From Thermococcus sp. CX2 (GTDB taxonomy: Archaea > Methanobacteriota_B > Thermococci > Thermococcales > Thermococcaceae): a DNA stretch of 64,000 nucleotides. The DNA lies in contig NZ_SNUQ01000003.1 of the NCBI RefSeq assembly GCF_012027555.1, positions 124,001 through 188,000 on the forward strand. Reading direction: 5' to 3'. Positions 26,518 to 36,539 of the stretch are shown in pieces. Under the pieces are notes generated by a model. That model saw nothing but the letters and a program-made list of their open reading frames with translations, was not told the origin of the DNA and did no database searches. Numbering within the stretch: position 1 is the first letter of the stretch; each line of letters opens with the position of its first letter. The position numbers and the translations under genes were made by a program.

Positions 26518-26943
26518 ATGCCCCTCAAGGAAAAGACCATACAGACTGGGCCCCGAATAATAAACTACCGGTATCTCAATGAGGTACTCAAGAGGGACCC
26601 GGACCGGATAAAGATCCTCATAACTCGAAAGCCTCCCTTTGATATCATGGGAAACAACATCTATCAGATATGGCTCACCAAGGTGCCCCATTCAAACGCA
26701 GTTCATCCCTCAAGGTTGCATGTGATAGAGCAGATGGTCTGGGAGCATCTCCAAAATGGGAAGGTGGATGTCATTCTTGATGCTGTTGAATATCTCATGA
26801 TTGAACACGGTGTTGAACCAACCCTTCGTTTTGTTAGCAAGCTCCGCGACATGGCTCTTCTCATGGACTCGAACTTCTACGTGACCGTCAGTGATGGGCT
26901 CGATAATAAGGTTCTCATCCTTCTCAAGAGAATCGTTGAGTAG
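26518..26943 (+). CDS. DUF835-domain protein
   Basis: A 141-residue soluble protein resembling DUF835: ILITRKPPFDIMGNNIYQIW, LTKVPHSNAVHPSRLHVIEQ, VDVILDAVEYLMIEHG, LRDMALLMDSNFYVTVSDG. In other Thermococcales proteins this domain sits behind membrane segments; here it stands alone, and none are present. The fold recalls the regulatory MEDS/DICT type, but function is unknown. ATG 26518 follows GTGATAAGT; GTG 26509 is the alternative. Confidence 0.75.
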   Translation: MPLKEKTIQTGPRIINYRYLNEVLKRDPDRIKILITRKPPFDIMGNNIYQIWLTKVPHSNAVHPSRLHVIEQMVWEHLQNGKVDVILDAVEYLMIEHGVEPTLRFVSKLRDMALLMDSNFYVTVSDGLDNKVLILLKRIVE

Positions 26944-26982
26944 CTGACTTCCTCCCTAAAGGGCGAGGCTTTCAAGCAGTAA

Positions 26983-26993
26983 AGTTATATAAC
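26983..26993 (+). promoter_or_regulatory. TATA box for smc
   Basis: AGTTATATAAC lies about 34-44 bp before the smc ATG at 27027, standard archaeal promoter spacing. Confidence 0.65.
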
Positions 26994-27026
26994 CCTCTCC
27001 ACCAATCCCTAACTTAGGTGTAGGGC

Positions 27027-30000
27027 ATGCCATACATCGAGAAAATTGAAATGAAAGGTTTCAAATCCTACGGTAACCGAAAGGTCGTCGTTCCGCTTTC
27101 TAAGGGCTTTACAGCGATAGTTGGCGCCAACGGTTCTGGAAAGAGCAACATCGGTGACGCTGTTCTCTTCGTTCTCGGTGGTCTCTCTGCCAAGGCCATG
27201 CGCGCGACGAGGATAAGCGATTTAATCTTCGCCGGCACGAAGACTGAGCCCCCAGCTAAGTACGCCGAAGTTGCCATGTACTTCAACAACGAGGACAGGG
27301 GCTTCCCCATAGACGAGGATGAAGTCGTCATCAAGCGCCGCGTTTACCCCGATGGCAGGAGCACCTACTGGCTCAACGGGAAGAGAACTAGCAGGAGCGA
27401 TATTCTCGACGTCCTCAGCGCTGCGATGATATCCCCTGAAGGATACAACCTTGTTCTCCAGGGAGACATAACCAAGTTCATCAAGATGAGCCCTACCGAG
27501 AGAAGGATGATCATCGACGAGATCTCTGGAATAGCCGAGTACGACGCCAAGAAGGAGAAGGCTTTGAAGGAGCTCAAGCAGGCCGAGGAAAACTTGGCGA
27601 GGGTCGATCTGCTCATAAGGGAAGTAAAGGCCCAGCTGGATAAGCTCGAGAAGGAGCGCAACGATGCTTTGAGGTACCTCGACCTAAAGGAGCGCGTTGA
27701 GAGGGCGAAGGTTACCCTTCTCCTAGGAGAGATTAGAAAACTCGAAAACCTTATCGAGGAAAGCCACGTTCGCGACAAGGGCATAGAAGCGGAAATAGCC
27801 GCCATAGAGGAGCGCCTTAAGGATGTTGCCAGAGAAATAATCGCCAAAGAGAGGGAGCTGAACGCGGTCGAGAAGGAGCTCGAAGAGAAGAGCGAGGACG
27901 GCATCCTTGAAGTAACGAGAAAGATAAGCGAGGTTAAGTCGAAGATAGAGATGGCCAAGAAGAACATCGAACTCGCCCAGAAGGAGATAGAAGACAGCCA
28001 GCGCCGCCTTGCCAAGGCCAAGGAGGAACTCAAGAAAGTTTCAGAGGAGATAGAGAAGAGCAAAAGCGCGATCCAGCGCTGGAGCAAGAGAAGGGAGAAG
28101 CTCAAGGCCGAGATAAAGGAGAAGGAAGTCGTCAATAACGAGCTGGTCATTAAACTGGGGGAGATAGACAAAAATTTCGCCATAGCCAAGCAGGACTTTG
28201 ACCGGGTCGTTGACGAGCTTGAGAATGCTAAGAAGGAACTTTACATGAAGGAGGGCGACGTTAAGAAGTTCGAGGAGGAAATAGAGCGCCTTAAGACTAA
28301 GATCGCCCAGGACAATACAAAGAGGGTTGCCCTTAAATCCAAGATCGAGGAAGCGAAGAACTCCCTGGAAAACAAACGCTCCGAACTTGGTGAGATAGAT
28401 GGCAAAATGGCAAAGGCCGAGGCTCGCCTGAGGAAAGCCGAGAAAGAACTCGAGGAGAAGACGAAGAAGCTGAGCAAGGTGACGAGTGAACTGAGCAAGG
28501 CCAGGGAGGAGCTGATAAAGGCCGAGGCCCAGAAGGAGGTAAGGGGCAACCGGGCGATAGAGTTCCTCAAGGCCCAGAACATTCCGGGCCTCTACGGTTC
28601 TCTGGGAGAGCTTATCAAGGTGGCAGATGAGGATTATGCTTTAGCCGTTGAAGTCGCTCTCGGCGGCAACTACGACAACGTTGTGGTAGAAGACGATAGG
28701 GTGGCCGAGAAGGCGATCAAGCTTCTTAAGGAGAAAAAGCTCGGAAGGCTAACCTTCCTCCCGCTCAACAAGATAAAGCCGCGCTCGATGAAGGAAAAAC
28801 CAAGCCTTGGAGTTCCAGCGATGGACGTCGTCCAGTACGACCCGAGGTTCAAAAACGCAGTGGCATACGCCCTTGGCGACACGCTGATAGTCAACGACAT
28901 GGATGAGGCCAGAACTGTTGGTATTGGCAGGGTCAGGATGGTGACCCTCGGCGGCGAGCTCCTCGAGAGGAGCGGAGCGATTACCGGCGGCCACTACAGG
29001 CCGAGGGGCAAGCTCTCAATCAACACCGACGAGCTTAGGAGAAAGGTCGAAGCCCTCGATAGGGAAAGGGAAGCCCTCGAGTCTGCAATCAACGCTCTCA
29101 AGCTCGAGATTAAGGGCCTTCAGAACGAGCTCTTTGAGATGCGCATGAGGAGAAGCGACCTCAGTAAGGATCTGCAGGTTATTCAGCGCGAGCTCGACAG
29201 GCTCCTCGCGGAAGACAAAGCTTTGAAGGAGGAAATCGAGGAGAGCGAGAGGCTCATCGAGGTTCTCGAGAAGAAGATAAGCGACACCAAGGGCGAGATG
29301 GCCAAGCTGAGGGGCAGGGTAGAGAGGCTTGAGAAGAAGAAGGATAAGCTCAAGAAGGCCCTGGAAAATCCTGAGGCGAGGGAGCTCAACCAGAAGATAC
29401 GCGAGGTCGAGCACGAGATAAGCTCTCTCAGGGAGGAGCTGAGCAAGGTCGAGTCAAAGCTTGAGGGCCTTGAAGTAAGAATTAATGAGGAGCTCCTTCC
29501 AAGGAAGGCTGACCTTGAGGAGGAGATAGAGGGCCTCATCAACAGAATAAATGCCCTCAGGAGCAACATAGCGGAGAACGAGAAAGCCATAGCGGAGTTC
29601 GAGAAGGAGCTTGAGGAGCTCAGGAAAGCTGAGGAGAACGTTAAGGATGAACTCAAAGAGCTCCGCGAGAGGCGCGAGAGGCTTAGGAACGAGATAGTTG
29701 AGCTCCGCGCTGAGAAGGAAGAGCTCACGAACAAGCTCCAGAACCTCAGGATAGAGGCCAACACGCTGAAGATACGCCTCGCCCAGTACGAAGCCACGCT
29801 GAAGGAGAAGCAGACCGAGCTTAAGCACTTCGATGCGAAGCTCATCAAGTCTATAAAGGAGATACCGCTCGAGCTCGAGGCTCTGAAAGAGGAAATAGAG
29901 CGCATGGAGGAGGAGATACGCTCGCTCGAGCCAGTCAACATGAAAGCCATTGAGGACTTTGAGGTAGTTGAGCGCAGATACCTCGAGCTCAAGAGCAAGC

Positions 30001-30593
30001 GCGAGCAGGTCGTTGCAGAGAAGGAGAGCATAGAGGAGTTCATCGAGGAGATAGAGGGCCAGAAGAGGAACGTCTTCATGCAGACACTCAACGAGATCGC
30101 CAAGAACTTCTCCGAGCTCTTCGCCAAGCTCTCGCCGGGTGGAAGCGCGAGGCTCATCCTCGAAAATCCCGATGACCCCTTCGCAGGTGGACTGGAGATA
30201 GAAGCCAAGCCAGCCGGCAAGGACGTCAAGAGGATTGAAGCCATGAGCGGTGGCGAGAAGGCCTTAACCGCTTTAGCGTTCGTCTTCGCCATACAGCGCT
30301 ACAAACCCGCCCCGTTCTACCTCTTCGATGAGATAGACGCCCACCTGGACGATGCAAACGTCAAGCGCGTTGCTGACCTGATAAAAGAGGCCTCAGAGAA
30401 CAGCCAGTTCATCGTCATAACGCTCAGGGATGTCATGATGGCCAACGCAGAGAAGATAATAGGTGTCTCCATGAGGAACGGTGTTTCCAGGGTCGTCGCG
30501 CTCAGCCTTGAGAAGGCCATGAAGATACTCGAGGAGGCAAGGAAGAAGAGCGAGGCCGAGCACGCCGAGATGTTCGGCCATCTAAGCGGGTGA
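27027..30593 (+). CDS. smc: Chromosome segregation protein SMC
   Basis: SMC dimers with ScpA compact and segregate chromosomes. The 1188-residue protein has the N-terminal ATPase half (GANGSGKSNIGDAV) and a long heptad coiled coil (about 165-500). A hinge (about 515-680) includes GLYGSLGELIKVADED and a Gly-rich dimer loop GRVRMVTLGGELLERSGAITGG in two parts. A return coil (about 680-1020) leads to the C-terminal signature AMSGGEKALTALAF and Walker B FYLFDEIDAHLDD. Full length, no intein or frameshift. It overlaps the leader of scpA by the last codons. Confidence 0.98.
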   Translation: MPYIEKIEMKGFKSYGNRKVVVPLSKGFTAIVGANGSGKSNIGDAVLFVLGGLSAKAMRATRISDLIFAGTKTEPPAKYAEVAMYFNNEDRGFPIDEDEVVIKRRVYPDGRSTYWLNGKRTSRSDILDVLSAAMISPEGYNLVLQGDITKFIKMSPTERRMIIDEISGIAEYDAKKEKALKELKQAEENLARVDLLIREVKAQLDKLEKERNDALRYLDLKERVERAKVTLLLGEIRKLENLIEESHVRDKGIEAEIAAIEERLKDVAREIIAKERELNAVEKELEEKSEDGILEVTRKISEVKSKIEMAKKNIELAQKEIEDSQRRLAKAKEELKKVSEEIEKSKSAIQRWSKRREKLKAEIKEKEVVNNELVIKLGEIDKNFAIAKQDFDRVVDELENAKKELYMKEGDVKKFEEEIERLKTKIAQDNTKRVALKSKIEEAKNSLENKRSELGEIDGKMAKAEARLRKAEKELEEKTKKLSKVTSELSKAREELIKAEAQKEVRGNRAIEFLKAQNIPGLYGSLGELIKVADEDYALAVEVALGGNYDNVVVEDDRVAEKAIKLLKEKKLGRLTFLPLNKIKPRSMKEKPSLGVPAMDVVQYDPRFKNAVAYALGDTLIVNDMDEARTVGIGRVRMVTLGGELLERSGAITGGHYRPRGKLSINTDELRRKVEALDREREALESAINALKLEIKGLQNELFEMRMRRSDLSKDLQVIQRELDRLLAEDKALKEEIEESERLIEVLEKKISDTKGEMAKLRGRVERLEKKKDKLKKALENPEARELNQKIREVEHEISSLREELSKVESKLEGLEVRINEELLPRKADLEEEIEGLINRINALRSNIAENEKAIAEFEKELEELRKAEENVKDELKELRERRERLRNEIVELRAEKEELTNKLQNLRIEANTLKIRLAQYEATLKEKQTELKHFDAKLIKSIKEIPLELEALKEEIERMEEEIRSLEPVNMKAIEDFEVVERRYLELKSKREQVVAEKESIEEFIEEIEGQKRNVFMQTLNEIAKNFSELFAKLSPGGSARLILENPDDPFAGGLEIEAKPAGKDVKRIEAMSGGEKALTALAFVFAIQRYKPAPFYLFDEIDAHLDDANVKRVADLIKEASENSQFIVITLRDVMMANAEKIIGVSMRNGVSRVVALSLEKAMKILEEARKKSEAEHAEMFGHLSG

Positions 30594-30598
30594 GAACC

Positions 30599-31261
30599 AT
30601 GGAATCCCGCAGGGAAGAGGAAATCACTCCCGTTGATATACTCCTTCAGCTCGTCCAGATGGGAAAGGTGGATCCGTGGAACATTGACATAGTCGATCTT
30701 ACAGAAAAGTACATCGAAAGGCTCAGGGAGATGAAGGAGCTCGACCTCCGTGTTTCCGCGAGGGCCATCTTAGCTGCTTCAATCCTCGTCAGGATGAAGA
30801 GCGAAGCTTTGCTGTACGCGGACGAGAAAGAGGAGGAAGAGAAGCACGAGGAGCACATCCGCGTCGAGGTCGAGCCTCTGGCACCTCCGCTCAGGAGGGT
30901 GGAGCGCTACTACACCTTCGATGACCTGCTGGATGCCCTCATGGACGCGCTGGAGGAGGCGGAAAAGCGGAAGCCGAGGAAAAAGAAGAAGGTCGAGATA
31001 GAGGAGGAGATATTCGTCGTCGATGACTTCAGAGTTGACATTGAGAAGCACGTCAACAGGCTCCACGAGATAGTCAGGAAACTCTACAGCGAGACCAGGG
31101 AGCCGATAAGGTTCTGGGACCTGGTCTTTGACCCCAGTCCGAAAATAGTTGCCAGGACCTTCCTCTACCTTCTCTTTCTCTCCAACATGGGCAAGGTCGA
31201 GCTGATTCAAGAGGAGCCCTTCGGGGAGATACTGGTGGTGCCGGTGGAGGAGAGCGCTTAG
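30599..31261 (+). CDS. scpA: Kleisin ScpA
   Basis: The kleisin subunit that bridges the two SMC heads. The 220-residue protein has the N-terminal kleisin helix region (VDILLQLVQMGKVDPWNIDI, LRVSARAILAASILVRMKSEALL). An acidic/basic linker follows (EEEEKHEEHI, KRKPRKKKKVEIEEE), then a C-terminal winged helix (FWDLVFDPSPKIVARTFLYLLFLSNMGKVEL). ATG 30599 follows GGTGAG, 5 bp after the smc stop, so smc-scpA is an operon. No ScpB is adjacent. Confidence 0.94.
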   Translation: MESRREEEITPVDILLQLVQMGKVDPWNIDIVDLTEKYIERLREMKELDLRVSARAILAASILVRMKSEALLYADEKEEEEKHEEHIRVEVEPLAPPLRRVERYYTFDDLLDALMDALEEAEKRKPRKKKKVEIEEEIFVVDDFRVDIEKHVNRLHEIVRKLYSETREPIRFWDLVFDPSPKIVARTFLYLLFLSNMGKVELIQEEPFGEILVVPVEESA

Positions 31262-31426
31262 CCTTGTCCCTAGGAACAGAGCACTGAACAAGCTCGACGT
31301 AGTGAAGGCGTTGAGAAGTTAAGTTTTTGGTCTTTGGTTTTTCTCTCTACACTATCAAAAATCAAAAAGATAAGTGGGGATATTAGAGGTTGGGACTTTT
31401 GATAGGTTCCTTCAGGAAAGAAGTAT

Positions 31427-34400
31427 TTACCGGAACTTTATCCCATAATATTCACTTAGCTCTTTAATTTCAAACTCGTTCTCTTTGGCCCAAGCGAGAG
31501 CTTTTGACAGCTCATAAGCCAGGTTTGCATCTAAAACAATTGGGACGTTTAAGTCTACTGCAGTTCTCCTTACCTTGTAATCCCTGTCTTTTGCATAGCC
31601 AGAGGTCATCACCAAGTCGATCTTACTGTTTTTCATTAACGCTACTGCCTTCTCTTTGCTTATGGGGTTTCCGATGCTTAGGCTGTTCTCCAGCGTAAAT
31701 ACTTCGTAGCCGAGAGATTCAAGAATCTTAGCTGTTTCGCTTAGCTTATCTTTTTCTCTTCCATAGCCGTAGACTAATATGCTCTTTTCGGGCATTCTGT
31801 TCGGCTTCACTGAGAGCCAGCTCTTAAGCAGTGCATCCTCGAATTCGCTACCGAGAGCTGCTACCTCTCCCGTGGAACGCATTTCTGGGCCTAAGAATGG
31901 ATAAGCGTTTTGGAGCTGAGACCACGAGAACTGTGGACTTTTCACAGCGAAAGCCTTTGGAGGTATCTCATAGTATTTGTACTTCTCACCAATTGAGAGC
32001 TTCCCATCAAATACCGCCTGAGCCGCTAACTCCATTAAATTTACGCCTCTTGCTTTGCTTGAGAATGGCATTGATCTGCTCGTTCTTAAGTTTAGTTCAA
32101 GGACATAGACGTCATCGTTTACCAAGAACTGTATGTTGAACGGCCCTCTAATTCCTAAAGCCAAAGCAAGTTCTAAAGCGATTTCCTGCATCTTTTTAAC
32201 TTGCTTGGGTTTTAGATAGCGGTAAGGCGTCACCATCGTAGCGTCTCCACTGTGAACACCGGCTTTTTCTATGTGCTCCAGAGTAACGCCGACAACCCTC
32301 TTTCCATCTGACACAGCATCTATCTCAGCTTCCATGGCATCTAAGAATTTTGAAACCACCACTGGGTGTTCTGGAGACACATTTGCCGCTAAGGAGAGGT
32401 ATTCTCTCAGCTCTTTCTCATTGTAGGCAACTTTCATTGCAGTTCCGCTCAAAACGTAGCTTGGCCTTATCATAACTGGATACCCAACTTCCTCGGCGAA
32501 CTTTAAGACCTCTTTGACGCTCCTCGCAGTTGTCCAAGGCGGCTGCTTTATTCCCAAATCTTCGAGGAGTTTGGAGAACTTCGCTCTGTTTTCAGCTACA
32601 TCAACACTCGTTCCTCTCGTTCCCAAAAGCCTAACTCCATTCTGCTCAAGCTTTTTAGCCAAGGAATTAGCTAACTGTCCGCCAGCAAAGGCAACGACAC
32701 CTTTGGGCTTCTCAAACTTGTAGATGTCCAAAACTCTCTCAAGGGTTATCTCCTCGAAATAGAGCTTATCATTAATGTCCCAGTCTGTTGAAACTGTTTC
32801 GGGGTTATAATTAAGCACGATAACCTCATACCCCATCTTCTTTGCTGAATTTGCAAAATTCACAACTGCCCAATCAAACTCAACGCTGACACCTATCCTA
32901 AAGACTCCAGCACCCAAAACCAAAACTTTTGGCTTTTCCGTGTGAGGAATGTCGTTTTCTTGGGCATCATAGGTCATGTACAGATAATTTGTCTTTGCAG
33001 GAAATTCTCCAGCCAAAGTGTCAATCTGCTTCACGAAGATTTTTGGCTTCGTGAATTCCTTCAACTTCTTACCCACTAACCTCTCTATTTGCTTATCGCT
33101 GAAGCCGAGCTTCTTCGCTTCACTTATAAGCTCTTCAGTTGGGTTCCTCTTTAGCTCTTCCGCCACTCTAACAAGGTCTTCGATTATGTAGAGATAAAAG
33201 CGGTCTATTCCAGTGACTTCATAAATCTCATCAATGCTTGCCCCCAGCTTTAATGCTTTAGCTATGTGCATTGGCATGTAAGGTTCATAGTTCTTTATTC
33301 TCTTCATAACTTCTTCCAAGGGTTCTTCCTTTTCGTAATATTCACCAATCAGCTCATCTCCAATATCAACCATTCTAATTGCCTTTTGGAATGCCTCGTG
33401 CAAGTTTCGTCCTATTGCCATAACTTCTCCAATGCTCTTCATCTCCGAATTTATCCTCTTGTTTGCGTTCTCAAACTTCTCTAGGTCCCATCTCGGAACT
33501 TTAACGACAACATAATCTAAGCTCGGCTCAAAGGCCGCTGTAGTAACTCCAGTTACACCATTCAAGAGCTCATCTAAGGTGTAGCCCAAAGCAAGCTTTG
33601 CCGCTATATAGGCTAAAGGATAACCCGTTACCTTGCTCGCTAACGCAGATGAGCGGCTCATCCTTGGATTTGTCTCGATTATGTAAAACTCCTCAGATTT
33701 CGGGTTTAAAGCCAACTGGACGTTGCACTCGCCAACTAAACCTATTGCTTCAGCAACCTTTATTGCCGCGCTCCTTAGGAGTTGATACTCCCTGTTAGTA
33801 AGGGTTTGAGAGGGAGCGACAACTATGGAATCTCCAGTATGAACTCCCATCGGGTCAAAGTTCTCTAAGCATGCAACGGCAACGGCATTTCCGTTTTTAT
33901 CCCTCACAACTTCAAACTCTATCTCTTTCCAGTGATAGAGGTATTTCTCGACCAAAACCTCGCCAATCTCACTCTGAGCGAAAGCCCTAATTATATAGTT
34001 TTCAAACTCTTTCCTATTCCAAGCAACGAAAGAGCCTCTACCGCCGAGGTTGAAGCTCACCCTAACGATGACAGGGAAGCCAATCTTCTCCGCTATTTCA
34101 ATTGCTTCTTCAACGCTTTTAGCCGCTCCGCTTGGTGGTATTGGGAGACCAGCTTTTATCATTGTCTCCCTAAACCTTTCTCTATCCAAGGCTTTCTTTA
34201 TGCCTTCTATGGGTGTGCCAAGGACTTTAACACCGTATTTATCCAAAATTCCGCTTTCATAGAGTGCTACACCCAAAGATAAGGCACTTTGCCCACCAAA
34301 GCCTAACAAAATTCCATCCGGCCTCTCTTTCTTTATAACTTCCTCAACAAATTTGACATCCAGAGGAAGGAGGTAAACTTTGTCCGCCATCTCATGGCTA

Positions 34401-34552
34401 GTCTGGATTGTAGCAACGTTTGGGTTTACTAAGATGGTTTCAATGCCTTCTTCTTTTAGGGCTTTTAACGCCTGACTCCCGCTGTAATCGAATTCAGCAG
34501 CCTCACCAATCTTTATTGCACCGGAACCCAAAACTAAGACTTTAGAAACCAT
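31427..34552 (-). CDS. carB: Carbamoyl-phosphate synthase large subunit
   Basis: With CarA it makes carbamoyl phosphate from glutamine, bicarbonate and two ATP for arginine and pyrimidine synthesis. About 1041 residues: carboxyphosphate ATP-grasp half (about 1-400; GSGAIKIGEAAEFDYSGSQA, NPNVATIQTS), oligomerisation domain (about 400-545), carbamate ATP-grasp half (about 545-920; VLGAGVFRIGVSVEFDW) and a C-terminal MGS-like allosteric domain. Start ATG 34552 follows GGTGATG and overlaps the carA end. Codons are markedly AT-richer than in neighbours (many AAA, TTA, GTT, CCA), suggesting recent acquisition. Confidence 0.96.
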   Translation of the reverse strand: MVSKVLVLGSGAIKIGEAAEFDYSGSQALKALKEEGIETILVNPNVATIQTSHEMADKVYLLPLDVKFVEEVIKKERPDGILLGFGGQSALSLGVALYESGILDKYGVKVLGTPIEGIKKALDRERFRETMIKAGLPIPPSGAAKSVEEAIEIAEKIGFPVIVRVSFNLGGRGSFVAWNRKEFENYIIRAFAQSEIGEVLVEKYLYHWKEIEFEVVRDKNGNAVAVACLENFDPMGVHTGDSIVVAPSQTLTNREYQLLRSAAIKVAEAIGLVGECNVQLALNPKSEEFYIIETNPRMSRSSALASKVTGYPLAYIAAKLALGYTLDELLNGVTGVTTAAFEPSLDYVVVKVPRWDLEKFENANKRINSEMKSIGEVMAIGRNLHEAFQKAIRMVDIGDELIGEYYEKEEPLEEVMKRIKNYEPYMPMHIAKALKLGASIDEIYEVTGIDRFYLYIIEDLVRVAEELKRNPTEELISEAKKLGFSDKQIERLVGKKLKEFTKPKIFVKQIDTLAGEFPAKTNYLYMTYDAQENDIPHTEKPKVLVLGAGVFRIGVSVEFDWAVVNFANSAKKMGYEVIVLNYNPETVSTDWDINDKLYFEEITLERVLDIYKFEKPKGVVAFAGGQLANSLAKKLEQNGVRLLGTRGTSVDVAENRAKFSKLLEDLGIKQPPWTTARSVKEVLKFAEEVGYPVMIRPSYVLSGTAMKVAYNEKELREYLSLAANVSPEHPVVVSKFLDAMEAEIDAVSDGKRVVGVTLEHIEKAGVHSGDATMVTPYRYLKPKQVKKMQEIALELALALGIRGPFNIQFLVNDDVYVLELNLRTSRSMPFSSKARGVNLMELAAQAVFDGKLSIGEKYKYYEIPPKAFAVKSPQFSWSQLQNAYPFLGPEMRSTGEVAALGSEFEDALLKSWLSVKPNRMPEKSILVYGYGREKDKLSETAKILESLGYEVFTLENSLSIGNPISKEKAVALMKNSKIDLVMTSGYAKDRDYKVRRTAVDLNVPIVLDANLAYELSKALAWAKENEFEIKELSEYYGIKFR

Positions 34553-35663
34553 GGGCATCACCTTTGATTAGTTTTGCAAAAAGGTCAAAGACCCAAGTTG
34601 AATCTAAAGGCCCGGGAGAAGCCTCGGGGTGGAATTGGGTCGCTATAATCGGTTTATTTGGATGATAAATTCCCTCAACGCTCTTATCGTCGAGATTAAT
34701 CATCCAGACTTTAAATTCGTTCAAGCTTTCGGGCTTTACCGCGTAGCCGTGGTTTTGCGTCGTTACAAAGACCTTTCCTGTTTTTAGGTCTTTGACTGGC
34801 TTGTTAATTCCTCTGTGGCCGTATTTAAGCTTGTAAATCTCCGCACCGTCAGCTAAAGCCAATATTTGACTGCCTAAGCATATCCCCATTGTAGGGACGT
34901 TGTACTCAATTACAGCTTTAGCCTTCTCCACCAACGTCTCTAGCAGAGCTGGATTTCCTGGTCCATTGCTTAGGAATATCCCATCGGCGTTAAATTCCTC
35001 GAAGGCCTTTATTGGGTCGTAGGTGTAAGGTATCCTTATGACCTTAAAGCCTCTCTTTAAGAATTCTCGCAGGATACCATACTTAATCCCACAATCAACC
35101 ACAACAACGGTCTTATCTGCTTTTTTGGGTTCATGAATTATTATTTCTTTTGGAGTCACCTTATCAACGAAATTTGCTTCATCATAACTTAGCTTTCTGA
35201 CCTTCTCCATGATCTTTTCAAGCTCTTCCTTCTCATAATCACCAACGGCTAAAGCTCCCATCATAACTCCTTTTTCCCTTATCTTCTTAACTAACGCCCT
35301 TGTATCAACGCCCTCTATCCCTGGAATTCTTTCTTTTTTGAGCCACTCGTCTAAGCTCATTTCGCTTGCCCAGTGGCTTGGTCGCATGAGTTTTGAAATC
35401 ACGTAACCTTCAACTTGAATTTTATCTGACTCATAGTGGAGGGGAATGCCATTTTCCCTGATTTCTTTACTTGGCACGCCGTAGTTTCCAATTAGTGGAT
35501 AGGTCATGACCAGAATTTGTCCCTTGTATGATGGATCCGTTAATGACTCTGGATAACCGACCATTGCTGTTGTAAAGACCACCTCTCCGAACTTGACTCC
35601 CTCGGCCCCGAATCCCTTTCCCTCTACAATGGTCCCATCTTCTAATAAGAGATAAGCTTTCAC
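34542..35663 (-). CDS. carA: Carbamoyl-phosphate synthase small (glutaminase) subunit
   Basis: It hydrolyses glutamine and channels ammonia to CarB. The 373-residue protein has an N-terminal CarA domain (LLLEDGTIVEGKGFG, FTTAMVGYPESLTDPSY) and a class I amidotransferase domain with nucleophile Cys in MGICLGSQ and His/Glu in FHPEASPGP. GTG 35663 lies after GTAGGTGGTC. carA precedes carB with an 11-bp overlap, the usual order. Its base composition matches carB, not the flanks. Confidence 0.96.
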   Translation of the reverse strand: MKAYLLLEDGTIVEGKGFGAEGVKFGEVVFTTAMVGYPESLTDPSYKGQILVMTYPLIGNYGVPSKEIRENGIPLHYESDKIQVEGYVISKLMRPSHWASEMSLDEWLKKERIPGIEGVDTRALVKKIREKGVMMGALAVGDYEKEELEKIMEKVRKLSYDEANFVDKVTPKEIIIHEPKKADKTVVVVDCGIKYGILREFLKRGFKVIRIPYTYDPIKAFEEFNADGIFLSNGPGNPALLETLVEKAKAVIEYNVPTMGICLGSQILALADGAEIYKLKYGHRGINKPVKDLKTGKVFVTTQNHGYAVKPESLNEFKVWMINLDDKSVEGIYHPNKPIIATQFHPEASPGPLDSTWVFDLFAKLIKGDAHGF

Positions 35664-35740
35664 TTAGACCACCTACTAATTTTTGCTCTCATAATTATAG
35701 ACGTAAATCCGTCCAATTATTCATTTTTGCAATGCTAATA

Positions 35741-36040
35741 TCAACAGGTTAATGTTAAAAGTTTAAGCTTGTTGAAGTCTTCTTCGAGCGTTTTTTCTAC
35801 CATTTCAATGTATTCTATGACTTTCTCTGGATTTGGGAGCCTATAACGGGCTTTTAATTCCCTCCTCTAGACTAACTTCAATTCCATATTTCTCCCTAAC
35901 CTTAGGTTGGGAATCCTCTTCCCGCCGCGTTCAACGTAGTCCTTTATCAGCTCCCGGCGGTTGTAGCCTTTCGTAATGGTCTTGAGAATAGTGACGTTTG
36001 GCTCAGAACACGAAGTATAGGTTATGGCACCGTTACTAAG
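35741..36040 (-). pseudogene. Decayed reading frame beside carA
   Basis: On the minus strand a single frame runs from after TAA 36043 to TGA 35741, broken once by an in-frame TAG at 35869-35867. Its two parts look protein-like (ITKGYNRRELIKDYVERGG and KARYRLPNPEKVIEYIEMVE). The second part vaguely recalls the tail of HEPN-domain proteins. No start or ribosome site is convincing. I read it as the remnant of a small gene in the 390-bp gap 35664-36055; chance openness cannot be excluded. Confidence 0.35.
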
Positions 36041-36055
36041 TTACGCCCCAGTTAC

Positions 36056-36490
36056 CTAAGTGCTTTTCGCTCCTCTCTCTTCCCTCTTCGCCGGTCTCAG
36101 TGTTATCACCAGCAAGGGCTCCTCGCTGCCAACGTACAGCGAGCGCTTCTCTCTGTTGAGGTAGAAGCAGTATTCGCCCTCCGGAATTAGCTCAAGGAAC
36201 TTTCTCGGGAGTGTTTCCCTCACGAGCTTGTCATCGAGAAAGACGCACTCGTAGGGCCTGCTTATCCCATCCACGCGCTCCTTTATCTCTTCTAGCGTGA
36301 GCCTCTCGCAGTCCAGCCTCGAGCAGACGAGGGACTTCCTCCCATCTGTGAAGATCACTATCCGCTCGTTCACCTCTATCCTCCTGGAGCGGTCGAGGAA
36401 GTCCCAGAGCTTTTCATAAATCCGTTCGAGCCTTCTCCTCTTGGCGAGCCTCTTGGCTAACCTCTCCTTCGCGTGATGGGTGAGGAGCAT
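36056..36490 (-). CDS. Hypothetical protein divergent from hef
   Basis: A 144-residue soluble, basic protein beginning [21 protein letters not shown] His/Arg-rich N-terminal helix is followed by strands ([53 protein letters not shown]). The opening 'THHAKER' plus later strands resembles the small RelE/BrnT-like class that starts with a similar His-containing helix, but this is weak. Codon use is like the core genome. It diverges from hef, sharing a 49-bp start-to-start region. Confidence 0.6.
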   Translation of the reverse strand: MLLTHHAKERLAKRLAKRRRLERIYEKLWDFLDRSRRIEVNERIVIFTDGRKSLVCSRLDCERLTLEEIKERVDGISRPYECVFLDDKLVRETLPRKFLELIPEGEYCFYLNREKRSLYVGSEEPLLVITLRPAKREERGAKST

Positions 36491-36539
36491 GCCTGGAGTT
36501 CGTCCGAGAGTTTATAAACTTCGCCGGGGAGGTAGGAAT

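Noticed and set aside
29183-30292. Long serine-rich antisense frame inside smc
   Set aside because: A by-product of Glu/Lys-rich coiled-coil codons on the other strand; full SMC motifs are on the plus strand.
31262-31426. Short open frame reading PRNRALNKLDVVKALRS after scpA
   Set aside because: Too short, no start or ribosome site; possibly a gene fragment but not supportable.
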